Below are positions 17,461 through 26,021 of a DNA stretch of 40,154 nt, piece after piece. The stretch spans positions 1 through 40,154 of the forward strand of contig JAJYIT010000036.1 of assembly GCA_021789975.1 (NCBI GenBank), read 5' to 3'. Under the pieces are notes generated by a model. It saw nothing but the letters and a program-made list of their open reading frames with translations. It was not told where the DNA came from and ran no database searches. The DNA comes from Bacteroidota bacterium. Its GTDB lineage: Bacteria > Bacteroidota > Ignavibacteria > Kryptoniales > JAKASW01. The first letter of the stretch is position 1; each line of letters begins with the position of its first letter. The position numbers and the translations under genes were made by a program.

Positions 17461-18130
17461 AAACCACCAGTATGCATGGATGGCTATCGACGTGCACTCC
17501 GTCCACCTGAAGACGTGAAGGAACTTGGATGCGTGTGGACTGCTCAAGCACGAAGCAGAGCCTCGCTTCCACGGGGAAAGGCTCCTGCACCCTCCGGAAC
17601 CGGGAGATTCCGCCCGTCGAACAACCGGAGTTACACGAGCCGATCTCTACCTCTGGCAAGACAAATCGGTACCGTTTCACAATCTCTTTTTCACCACCCG
17701 TCTCACTGCACAAGAGTATGACAGATAAGTCAAAGGATGTTCGACACCGATATCAACTCAGCGTTCCACAATGTGAATCTTGACCTATCATCCGATGTCT
17801 TCACGATCATCTTTCGTCCGTGACTGGGCTTGTGGTAAGAAAGATTCACTTTTGTTATCTTAACCGCTGTAAGAGTGCCGCTGCCGACGAGTCGATATCC
17901 TGTGACAGGGGTCATTGCGGCAGACGTTTTTATTTCGTTTTATATTGTCGGTACCTTGAACGAGGTGCGTTGGCACAGAGAAGAGCACCAATCTACGATT
18001 GATAAGCACCAATTTTATTCTGTGCATTTAGTGGACCTTAAGAACAAAGAGAAGACAAATTGGCTGGCAATGTAGAGAGAAGTTCAGCCGATATTTTTCA
18101 CTCAGTAACATCGACTGACATCGCGGATTC

Positions 18131-18152
18131 GCTGTTTATCACCCTAAACAGC
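18131..18152. promoter_or_regulatory. Inverted repeat upstream of secreted cluster
   Basis: GCTGTTTA and TAAACAGC form a perfect 8-bp stem around TCACCC. It lies about 245 bases before the leader frame at 18395. It could be an operator or a small hairpin; it has no T-run. Confidence 0.4.
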
Positions 18153-18195
18153 AACATGATTAGTCGTAAACTCTCCCATCTAATCTCCTCAATTG

Positions 18196-18211
18196 GCGGT
18201 CGATTGACCGC
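18196..18211. promoter_or_regulatory. Second inverted repeat upstream of secreted cluster
   Basis: GCGGTC and GACCGC pair around GATT, a perfect 6-bp stem 45 bases after the previous repeat. Short, so may be chance. Confidence 0.3.
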
Positions 18212-18394
18212 TGCTCCACCCTACCTACAAATTCATTCCTTGATCTTTTCCAATCATTCCACAGTTGAACTCAAGAGCTTATCACGTGAAGTCCGGAAAT
18301 TTTTCCATTTTTGTCATGAACTATTTGAAGAAAACATCTGAACTTATAAACACTGCAACTAAATAGAGTGCCGCCAATTGAGGGAGGAAAGATC

Positions 18395-18439
18395 GTGAAT
18401 AAATCATTGCTGCTAAAGCAAAGGCAGGAGCCACTGTGA
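18395..18439 (+). CDS. Possible 14-aa leader peptide coupled to the BNR gene
   Basis: A GTG at 18395 with a strong GGGAGGAAA ribosome binding site 5 bases upstream opens a 14-codon frame (MNKSLLLKQRQEPL) whose TGA overlaps the GTG start of the next gene (GTGA, 18436-18439). The layout suggests translational coupling or a leader. It may equally be a chance frame, since the downstream gene has its own AGGAG. Confidence 0.35.
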   Translation: MNKSLLLKQRQEPL

Positions 18440-20235
18440 AGAGACTGAGGCGAAAACACTTTTTCTTGATTGTCTTTGGATTTTTTGTCGGATCTGCCCA
18501 AGCCCAATGGAGTCAGTCTAACGGTCCGTACGGCGGTTACATCTCGTCCTTTGCCGTGTCCGGCGGAGATATCTTCTGCGGCACAAACAACGGCGTCTAT
18601 TTATCCACCGACGGTGGCGGTCATTGGAGCGAACAAGATTACGGTCTGACAAGCCATTCAATCTATTCACTTACATTCGTTGGCAATGACTTGTTTGCAT
18701 GTACCAATGGTGGAGTATTCCTGTCAACGGATCTCAGTTCAACCTGGAGTGAGTCCGATTCCGGTATCGGGCTAAATATTCCCCAATCCTTAGCTGTTTC
18801 CGGATCGGATATTTTTGCGGGGACTTTCAATGGCGTGTTCCGTTCAACGAATAATGGGAAGACATGGTCCGCTGCCGATGCGGGATTGACCGACCACGGC
18901 GTCTATTCTCTTGCGGCTATCGGCGGAGATGTCTTTGCAGGGACTTTTAGTGGTGTCTTCAGATCAACCGACAGCGGGGCAAACTGGACACTGACAAGTA
19001 ACGGACTTACGATTCCCTTTGTCCAGACCCTGAGATCATCGAATTCAGATTTGTATGCAGGCACCAGTGATGGTGTCTATCTTTCGACTAACATGGGTGC
19101 CAGTTGGGAAGAGATAGATGTCGGGACGGTAAGCGGCCTGGATGCGTACGCTCTTGCAGTCTCAGGCAATGATCTCTTTGTAGGATCTGACAGTGGTATC
19201 TATGTTTACAACGGGACAAGCTGGTCATCCGAGAGTACTGGTCTCCCGAGTTCCAGAGTCATTTCAATTATTCCATATGCGATATCCGGAGGAAATGGTA
19301 CAGCGGACATTTTCGCAGGAACGCCTGGAGCGGGAGTTTTCCTCTCAACGAATGCCGGAGTGAGCTGGGCCGGCTCAAACACGGGTATATTCGATACTGA
19401 TGTGCTTTCTTTCGCCTCTTTCCCCAGTAACACTCAAGGAACAGAGCTGTTCGCTGGAACAGGCACGACAGTTTTCCGCTCCACTGATTCAGGAGATGAT
19501 TGGGCTCAAGTCGGCTCCGGGCTGCCCAACGTTCGATGCATGTCCCTCGTCATTTCGACTAATACACCCGGAGATACTGACATATTTGTGGCCACTGACG
19601 GAAGTGGTATTTTCAGATCGACTGATAACGGAGCAAGCTGGACATCGGTGGACAACGGTCTGTCGGATACTACTGTTTGGGCACTCGCCGTCTCGGGAAA
19701 TGATCTTTTCGCCGGCACAGAAGGCAATGGAGTATTTATTTCCACTGACAACGGCAACACTTGGAGCCCGATCGGGACAAGCCTGTCAAGTGAATACATA
19801 AGTGCTTTTGCGATTTCAGGTTCAGACTTATTTGCCGGTACTCAATATGATGGTGTTTATCTTTCCACCGACGACGGCTCGACCTGGAAAAAGGCGAACA
19901 CTGGACTGACCGACACTTATGTGACTTCTCTTGCAACTATGACGGTTGGTGGATCAGGCACAGCCATATTTGCCGGTACGGCCTCCGGTCTGTTCCGTTC
20001 CACCAACGACGGAGGAAGTTGGGGATTGGTGAACACGGCCGGGAGCGTAGATGTTTTATCGCTCGTGACTTCAGGAACAAATCTTTTTGCGGGGACCGTT
20101 TCAGGTATCTATCTTTCTCCGAATGACGGGAACGGTTGGTCATCCGTGAACAGCGGCCTTGGAACTCCTGAAGTCAACGCCGTTTGTATTTCGGGCACTT
20201 ATTTGTTTGCCGGGGAATCTGGTGGAGGTGCATAG
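18436..20235 (+). CDS. Secreted BNR/YCF48-like beta-propeller protein 1, cut before its sorting domain
   Basis: A 599-aa exported protein with a signal peptide (KRLRRKHFFLIVFGFFVG, cleavage expected after AQA near residue 23). The mature part is 13 tandem repeats of about 40-46 residues with the Asp-box-like pattern STDxGxxW and FAGTxxGVF, as in BNR/photosystem II stability factor-type propellers. The start is GTG with AGGAG 5-6 bases upstream. The frame stops at TAG (20233-20235), where the paralogue at 22230 has TGG in the same context (GGGVWRRPLSQM). The type IX sorting domain follows in the same frame at 20236-20556. As written the product would lack the sorting domain. Ligand or role unknown. 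Confidence 0.85.
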   Translation: MKRLRRKHFFLIVFGFFVGSAQAQWSQSNGPYGGYISSFAVSGGDIFCGTNNGVYLSTDGGGHWSEQDYGLTSHSIYSLTFVGNDLFACTNGGVFLSTDLSSTWSESDSGIGLNIPQSLAVSGSDIFAGTFNGVFRSTNNGKTWSAADAGLTDHGVYSLAAIGGDVFAGTFSGVFRSTDSGANWTLTSNGLTIPFVQTLRSSNSDLYAGTSDGVYLSTNMGASWEEIDVGTVSGLDAYALAVSGNDLFVGSDSGIYVYNGTSWSSESTGLPSSRVISIIPYAISGGNGTADIFAGTPGAGVFLSTNAGVSWAGSNTGIFDTDVLSFASFPSNTQGTELFAGTGTTVFRSTDSGDDWAQVGSGLPNVRCMSLVISTNTPGDTDIFVATDGSGIFRSTDNGASWTSVDNGLSDTTVWALAVSGNDLFAGTEGNGVFISTDNGNTWSPIGTSLSSEYISAFAISGSDLFAGTQYDGVYLSTDDGSTWKKANTGLTDTYVTSLATMTVGGSGTAIFAGTASGLFRSTNDGGSWGLVNTAGSVDVLSLVTSGTNLFAGTVSGIYLSPNDGNGWSSVNSGLGTPEVNAVCISGTYLFAGESGGGA

Positions 20236-20556
20236 AGGCGATCGCTTTCTCAAATGATTACCGGAATCTATTCAGACAAAAATGCGACGCCTTCTCGATT
20301 CTCCCTTTCGCAGAACTATCCGAATCCGTTCAACCCGTCCACGGTTATCCAGTTCAACCTTTCAAGTTCAGGGTTCGCAACATTGAAGGTTTACGATGTA
20401 CTTGGAAGAAAGGTGAAAACACTGGTCAACAATGTAGAGCAGCCCGGGGACCATTCGGTAACGTTCAATGCAGAAAGATTGCCGAGCGGAGTCTATTTCT
20501 ATAGACTGCAAGCCGCCGCTTACAGTCAGACGAGGAAATTGTTGCTACTCAAGTAA
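20236..20556 (+). pseudogene. T9SS C-terminal sorting domain, separated from BNR protein 1 by TAG
   Basis: In the same frame as the gene before it: RRSLSQMITGIYSDK, then SQNYPNPFNPSTVIQFNL, KVYDVLGRKVKTLVN and the end RKLLLLK. This is a complete type IX secretion type A sorting domain (about 80 residues), which directs proteins across the outer membrane and to the surface. The first internal ATG is at 20254, but no ribosome binding site is evident. Its last 70 bases are identical to those of the second BNR gene. Confidence 0.8.
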
Positions 20557-20579
20557 GAACAAACAAAGGAGATGCAAAA

Positions 20580-22169
20580 ATGAGGCACCCGAAGTCAACT
20601 AATGGTTTCATCGCTGTGGTGCTATTTACGATGGTCATACTTTCATCCTATCCGGTTTTGGGACAGACGCTTCCAATAAACACTTACCCAATTCCCAGGA
20701 CTATGACCTACCAGGGAGTCCTGGACCAATCAAACGGATCACCCGTTCCGAATGGCACCTATATGTTGACCTTCAAGTTGTATCAACCTTCATCACTATT
20801 GCCCCCTATTCTTCTGTGGAGCGAGACACAAAACGTGAAGGTCACAAGTGGGCTCTTCGACGTAACCCTTGGAAGCGTCACTCCGATTGATCTACCATTC
20901 AACCGTCAGTATTTGCTTGGAGTGTTCATTGGGACCGACTCTTCATTAACCCCGCTGATGAGATTGAACAGCAGCCCGTATGCCATCCACGCAATTTATG
21001 CTGACAGCCTGACGGCGGCAGCGGGCGGTGCTTTGACAGGATCCTATCCAAGTCCGACTATCGCAGATAATGCTATCACGAGCAGCAAGATAGCAAACGG
21101 GCAGGTGGTCAAAAGCATTAACACTCTCAAAGATAGTGTGACACTTGCAGCGGGATCTAACGTGACAATTACGAATTCCGGCAATACTATCTCCATAGCG
21201 GCAGCGGGTGGAAGTGGTGGAGGTGGTACAATCACCGGAGTCACGGCCGGACCTGGCCTCAGCGGCGGAGGGAAGAGTGGAAATGTCACTCTCGGAGTTG
21301 CTGTACCGTTATCACTTGATCTGTCATCCGGTTACCCGCAACCGACATTATCCGTTGATAACTCCACACCAGGAGGCTCCGACATTGAGGCCGTAGCTGC
21401 CGATTCATTGGGCATTGCGGTCGATGGTTTTAATAGCGCTACTTACTGTTCAGGTGACCTCGGGTGGGATGGCGACGGGGTGGTCGGCGAGAATAACGGC
21501 ACGGGGCATGGCACGGGCGCGGGGGTACAGGGGAATAGCGAATATGGCCCTGGAGTCTCCGGTGTTAGTAACGATAGCTCGGCGCTGTACGGCTTTAGCT
21601 ACAACGGACAGGGCCTGTTAGCAATATCTCTCAATAATGCAGCAGGCGAATTCGAGGGAAACGTTCACGTGGATGGCAATTACACCGCAACAGGAACCAA
21701 GAATGCAGAAGTGAAATTGAATAACGGATCACCCGCTTTGCTTTACTGCGAGGAAGCTACAGGCGTCTACTTTGTAGATTATGGAGCGGGTCAGCTCGTC
21801 AATGGGAAAGCTCACATCTCGGTCGATCCCAAGTTCCTTCAGACTGTCACTGTCGACGCACAGAATCCTATGATGGTCTTTGTACAAGTGTTGGGAAATT
21901 GCAACGGGGTCTATGTAACAAATGAAACGCCCACAACTTTCGATGTGGTCGAGCTGAAGAACGGGACTTCAGACGTGAGCTTCTTCTATCGTATCGTCTG
22001 CAAGCGGAAATATTTCTCAAACTTGCACATGTCGACCCCGCAACAAGACGATGCCGCAACTAAAGAGATGATAGCGAAAGTATGGCCCGATGTTATAGCC
22101 AAAGAGCAAACAACAGAAGCACAGGTGAAATCAATGGAAGCAAGAATGAATTCCGTAAGCCGGAGATGA
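20580..22169 (+). CDS. Secreted collar-like protein 1 with variable centre
   Basis: A 529-aa exported protein. Signal peptide MRHPKSTNGFIAVVLFTMVI to about residue 28 (VLGQ), then a conserved domain (about 40-150) TYQGVLDQSNGSPVPNGTYM with LWSETQNVKVTSGLFDVTLG and SPYAIHAIYADSLT. Next come ALTGSYP, a SINTLKDSVTLAAGSNVTI stalk-like strand region and a Gly-rich hinge. The middle (about 232-370) is Gly-rich with GV(Y/S)G-like turns. The C-terminal domain (GTKNAEVKL, CEEATGVYFVDYG, VDPKFLQTVTVDAQNPMMVF, RIVCKRKYFS) is shared with two paralogues. It ends in a charged helix. It has no type IX sorting domain. A good AAAGGAG site precedes the ATG. Likely a surface or extracellular fibre; role unknown. 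Confidence 0.8.
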   Translation: MRHPKSTNGFIAVVLFTMVILSSYPVLGQTLPINTYPIPRTMTYQGVLDQSNGSPVPNGTYMLTFKLYQPSSLLPPILLWSETQNVKVTSGLFDVTLGSVTPIDLPFNRQYLLGVFIGTDSSLTPLMRLNSSPYAIHAIYADSLTAAAGGALTGSYPSPTIADNAITSSKIANGQVVKSINTLKDSVTLAAGSNVTITNSGNTISIAAAGGSGGGGTITGVTAGPGLSGGGKSGNVTLGVAVPLSLDLSSGYPQPTLSVDNSTPGGSDIEAVAADSLGIAVDGFNSATYCSGDLGWDGDGVVGENNGTGHGTGAGVQGNSEYGPGVSGVSNDSSALYGFSYNGQGLLAISLNNAAGEFEGNVHVDGNYTATGTKNAEVKLNNGSPALLYCEEATGVYFVDYGAGQLVNGKAHISVDPKFLQTVTVDAQNPMMVFVQVLGNCNGVYVTNETPTTFDVVELKNGTSDVSFFYRIVCKRKYFSNLHMSTPQQDDAATKEMIAKVWPDVIAKEQTTEAQVKSMEARMNSVSRR

Positions 22170-22229
22170 GGGGTTAATGAAAATTCAGTTGAATACAAAG
22201 GAAGAAGATCCAGGAAAGGATGTAAGAAT

Positions 22230-24404
22230 ATGTTCCGACTTCAAAATCAAAAAACGGGATACGCGATTTTATTTCCCATTGTTATTGACATGAGAACTTG
22301 GAAGAAATATAGCGCGCGATTCTTTTTGGTCTGCTTCATGGTGACCGCCTTCCAGAAAGGTGCGGTTGCCCAATGGACGCAGACAGACGGACCATTTGGC
22401 GGGTCCGTAAGCGCCCTTGCAGTATCCGGTGACACTGTCATTGCCGGGACAGAGTTGGGAGGAGTATTCATATCCACAAATGACGGTACCGGCTGGAGGG
22501 AGACAGACTCCGGCCTGCCATCTGCTTATGTTGCCTCAATAGCCATTGAGAGTCCGGATGTGCTGCTCGGCACTAATGTCGGAATTTTCCGGTCCACAAA
22601 CGATGGCGGAAGTTGGACCGCTTCTAATCTCGGCTTAATCGATTCGAGTATAAACGCTCTTACTTTCTTTAATGGAAACTTAATGGCAGGGACTCAAAGT
22701 GGAGTTTACATGTCAATGGACACCGGGAAAACCTGGCTCTTCGTCGGGTTGAACGGGATTGATGTACAGAGCCTTGCTGCTTCCGGCTCAAATCTCTTTG
22801 CGGCGACTGACGACAGCAGTGTATTCATGACAAGTTTTACACCGACGGCGTGGAGACCGATCGGCTTAAAGGACATCTATGTCTATGCCATTGCAACTTC
22901 TTCAAGCGCCGGAGTCAGTAACCTTTTTGCCGGCACTTTCGGAAACGGTATTTATCTTTCCTCCAACAACGGGACAAAATGGACACCGGTTGACGCAGGT
23001 CTTGCCGACTCGACGGTCCAGTCCGTCGTTGTTTCCCCTTCTCCTGTAGCCGGCAGGAGTACGATACTTACGGGGACATCCAACGGTATATTTCTCTCCA
23101 CAAACAACGGAACGAGCTGGAGCCTGTCCGGGCTTTCCGGTCTCAGCATAAGTGCCCTTGCCGTTACTCCGCCCTTTGCCGGAGTAGGACCAGCGACCAT
23201 CCTTGCCGGTACGAACAGCGGGCTATTCATGTCGACGAACGGAGGCGGAAGCTGGGTTCAGGCAGGTCTCACACCTTCCACGGTCAATGCCCTGGCCACG
23301 TATGATTCGAGTCTCTATGCTGGCACAGCGGGTAACGGCTTGTCCCTTAGTACAACTGACGGCGCTGCCTGGTCCCGCGTTTGGTCGACAGGATATACCA
23401 TCGATGCAGTGGCAGACTCGGGTGCAGAAGTTGTCGCCGGGATTAATGATGGTGTGTTTCTCTCGACTGATGGTGGAGCACTGTGGACTCATACAGGGTT
23501 TCCTTCGCCGATCGGCGTCGTCCCCGTTCTGGCAGTTGTGGTCTCTGGCACAAATATTTTCGCTGGCAGCTCGGGTAAGGGAGTCTATGTCTCAACTAAC
23601 TACGGTGTGAACTGGGTACAGTCGAATTCGGGCATTACGAACACGACGGTTCGAGCGCTATCTCTCTCCGGCGGGAATCTCTTTGCGGGCACAAATAGCG
23701 GAGTTTTTTTATCGACCGACGATGGAACGAATTGGACTCCACAGGGCCTGAGCGGCATAGTTATAAACAGTATTGCTATCGCTTCTATTAGATCGGTCGG
23801 AACAGACCTCTACGCCGGAACAAACGATGGGGTCTTTCTCTCAACTAACAATGGATCGATTTGGACTCAGGTGAACGGCGGATTGACCGACACGCTCATA
23901 TCCTCTATTGTTACGTATGGAACGAATGTATTTGCAGGCACCGACTCCAGCGGTGTCTTTCTGTCGACGAGTAACGGTGCAAGCTGGTACAGTGTCAACT
24001 CCGGCCTCACGAGCACCGATGTCGTATGTCTTGCCATCGGGGACACAAACTTGTACGCCGGAACGATCGGAGGCGGTGTCTGGAGACGACCTCTGTCACA
24101 AATGGTTACCGGGATCGAAGGACACTCAGACAATGTTGTTCAGACTTTTCGATTGAATCAAAACTACCCCAATCCTTTCAACCCTTCGACGATTATCAGC
24201 TATCTGTTGGCGAAGAAGAGCCACGTAACTTTGACCATATATGACGTTCTCGGAAGAAGGGTTGCAACTCTTGTGAACCAGAACGAGAACGCTGGAAGCT
24301 ATGATGTGCGATTTGACGGAAGTGCGCTCACGAGCGGAGTCTATTTCTATAGACTGCAAGCCGCCGCTTACAGTCAGACGAGGAAATTGTTGCTACTCAA
24401 GTAA
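22230..24404 (+). CDS. Secreted BNR/YCF48-like beta-propeller protein 2 with T9SS sorting domain
   Basis: A 724-aa intact paralogue of the 18436 gene. Two possible starts: the ATG at 22230 has AGGAAAGGA upstream; an in-frame ATG at 22290 would give a more typical signal peptide (MRTWKKYSARFFLVCFMV, cleavage after AVA). Thirteen repeats with ST(N/D)xGxxW and (F/Y)AGTxxGVF follow, then VWRRPLSQMVTGI and a complete type IX sorting domain with NQNYPNPFNPSTIISY, YDVLGRRVATLV and ending RKLLLLK. Expected to be exported by Sec, then moved across the outer membrane by T9SS. It is followed 23 bases later by a collar-like gene, as is its paralogue. Confidence 0.88.
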   Translation: MFRLQNQKTGYAILFPIVIDMRTWKKYSARFFLVCFMVTAFQKGAVAQWTQTDGPFGGSVSALAVSGDTVIAGTELGGVFISTNDGTGWRETDSGLPSAYVASIAIESPDVLLGTNVGIFRSTNDGGSWTASNLGLIDSSINALTFFNGNLMAGTQSGVYMSMDTGKTWLFVGLNGIDVQSLAASGSNLFAATDDSSVFMTSFTPTAWRPIGLKDIYVYAIATSSSAGVSNLFAGTFGNGIYLSSNNGTKWTPVDAGLADSTVQSVVVSPSPVAGRSTILTGTSNGIFLSTNNGTSWSLSGLSGLSISALAVTPPFAGVGPATILAGTNSGLFMSTNGGGSWVQAGLTPSTVNALATYDSSLYAGTAGNGLSLSTTDGAAWSRVWSTGYTIDAVADSGAEVVAGINDGVFLSTDGGALWTHTGFPSPIGVVPVLAVVVSGTNIFAGSSGKGVYVSTNYGVNWVQSNSGITNTTVRALSLSGGNLFAGTNSGVFLSTDDGTNWTPQGLSGIVINSIAIASIRSVGTDLYAGTNDGVFLSTNNGSIWTQVNGGLTDTLISSIVTYGTNVFAGTDSSGVFLSTSNGASWYSVNSGLTSTDVVCLAIGDTNLYAGTIGGGVWRRPLSQMVTGIEGHSDNVVQTFRLNQNYPNPFNPSTIISYLLAKKSHVTLTIYDVLGRRVATLVNQNENAGSYDVRFDGSALTSGVYFYRLQAAAYSQTRKLLLLK

Positions 24405-24427
24405 GAACAAACAAAGGAGATGCAAAA

Positions 24428-25978
24428 ATGAGGCACCCAAATTCAACTAATGGGTTCATCGCTATGGTGCTATTTACGATGGTCATACTTTCATCCTATC
24501 CGGTTTTGGGACAGACGCTTCCGATAAACAATTACCCAATTCCCAGGACTATGACCTACCAGGGAGTCCTGGACCAATCAAACGGATCACCCGTTCCGAA
24601 TGGCACCTATATGTTGACCTTCAAGTTGTATCAACCTTCATCACTATTGCCCCCTATTCTTCTGTGGAGCGAGACACAAAACGTGAAGGTCACAAGTGGG
24701 CTCTTCGACGTAACCCTTGGAAGCGTCACTCCGATTGATCTACCATTCAACCGTCAGTATTTGCTTGGAGTGTTCATTGGGACCGACTCTTCGTTAACCC
24801 CGCTGATGAGATTGAACAGCAGCCCGTATGCCATCCACGCAATTTATGCTGACAGTCTGACGGCGGCAGCGGGCGGTGCTTTAACAGGATCTTATCCGAA
24901 CCCAGGTATAGCCAGCGGAGAGGTTGTAAAGAGTATTAACACGTTGAAAGATAGTGTGACACTTGCAGCGGGATCTAATGTGACAATTACGAATTCCGGC
25001 AATACTATCTCCATAGCGGCAGCGGGTGGAAGTGGTGGAGGTGGTACAATCACCGGAGTCACGGCCGGGCCCGGTCTTACCGGCGGCGGAACGAGCGGGA
25101 ATGTTACTTTGAGTGCGGCAGTGCCTTTCAGGTTGACGAACAATTCCAATCTGGCGGTGGACAGCATTTCCAACTCAGGTGGCGGTCGTGGATTGTTTGC
25201 ATCGAGCGGTTATGGTACGGCCGTTTACGCTGAGAATACCGCCGCCAACACAAATTCACCGACAGTCTATGCAACTTCGAATACCAACATTGGTATATAT
25301 GGCGAAGCTTTCAATCAAGCAAACGGTGGTCCACTATATGCGGGCGTATTGGGACTCAGCCCGAACCAGGGTATTGGTGTCGCGGGCACTGTCGGGCAGT
25401 CCCCCGGGTACGGGATTGAAGGCAATGCCCCTAATTATGCCGGGGACTATGCTGGATATTTCAATGGAAATGTACAGATCAACGGGAATTATACGGCGAC
25501 AGGAACCAAGAATGCTGAAGTGAAGCTGGCAGATGGTGCACCCGCATTGCTCTACTGTGAAGAGGCAACAGGCGTATATTTCGTTGATTACGGAGAAGGA
25601 CAGCTCATCAATGGGAAAGCTCACATCTCGGTCGATCCCAAGTTCCTTCAGACTGTCACTGTCGACGCACAGAATCCAATGATGGTCTTTGTACAAATGT
25701 TGGGAAATTGCAACGGCGTTTATGTAACAAATGAAACGCCCACAACTTTCGATGTGGTTGAACGGAAGAACGGGACTTCAAACGTGAGCTTCTTCTATCG
25801 TATAGTCTGCAAGCGGAAATATTTCTCCAGCTTGCGCATGTCAACCCCGCAACAAGACAATGCCGCGACTCAACAGATGATGACGAAGGAGTGGCCGGAG
25901 GTTATCGCAAAAGAGAAAAAGATGGAATCACAGATGAAGGCAATGGAAGCAAGAATGAATGCTATAAGCCAAAAATGA
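24428..25978 (+). CDS. Secreted collar-like protein 2 with variable centre
   Basis: A 516-aa paralogue of 20580-22169. The first 150 residues differ at only about four positions, and the C-terminal domain (from TATGTKNAEVKL) is nearly identical too, but the middle (about 222-357) is different: LTNNSNLAVDSISNSGGG, GYGTAVYAENTAAN, NIGIYGEAFNQ, GIGVAGTVGQSPGYGIEG. These GxGVYG turns resemble repeats of phage tail fibres and related trimeric beta-structures. The protein ends in a charged helix (EKKMESQMKAMEARMN). The gene has the same upstream sequence and AAAGGAG site as its paralogue. No sorting domain of type IX type A is seen. Confidence 0.8.
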   Translation: MRHPNSTNGFIAMVLFTMVILSSYPVLGQTLPINNYPIPRTMTYQGVLDQSNGSPVPNGTYMLTFKLYQPSSLLPPILLWSETQNVKVTSGLFDVTLGSVTPIDLPFNRQYLLGVFIGTDSSLTPLMRLNSSPYAIHAIYADSLTAAAGGALTGSYPNPGIASGEVVKSINTLKDSVTLAAGSNVTITNSGNTISIAAAGGSGGGGTITGVTAGPGLTGGGTSGNVTLSAAVPFRLTNNSNLAVDSISNSGGGRGLFASSGYGTAVYAENTAANTNSPTVYATSNTNIGIYGEAFNQANGGPLYAGVLGLSPNQGIGVAGTVGQSPGYGIEGNAPNYAGDYAGYFNGNVQINGNYTATGTKNAEVKLADGAPALLYCEEATGVYFVDYGEGQLINGKAHISVDPKFLQTVTVDAQNPMMVFVQMLGNCNGVYVTNETPTTFDVVERKNGTSNVSFFYRIVCKRKYFSSLRMSTPQQDNAATQQMMTKEWPEVIAKEKKMESQMKAMEARMNAISQK

Positions 25979-26021
25979 GGCACTTATCAGAATTTCAGTC
26001 AAGGAAAAAAGGAGATTCAAA

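Larger units (their letters stand above)
17367..18394. other. About 1 kb noncoding region between kinase and secreted cluster
   Basis: Several 60-100-codon frames run through here but none shows a family, a ribosome binding site or protein-like composition. Inverted repeats at 17449-17460, 18131-18152 and 18196-18211 are the only structure I see. This is the likely regulatory region for both the kinase operon and the secreted cluster. No convincing sigma54 promoter (GG-N10-GC) was found. Confidence 0.6.

Noticed and set aside
17969-17986. TTGGCAC element resembling a sigma54 -24 box
   Set aside because: The GC element lies 11 instead of 10 bases after GG, a spacing that sigma54 does not tolerate well.
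20233-20235. Reassignment of TAG to tryptophan or another amino acid
   Set aside because: comM, the response regulator and metY all end naturally at TAG at the length expected for their families, so TAG works as a stop in this organism.
18436-24404. Repeated short motifs suggesting a CRISPR array or DNA satellite
   Set aside because: They are codon-level repeats of the STDxGxxW/FAGT propeller units, with diverged DNA and no constant spacer length.
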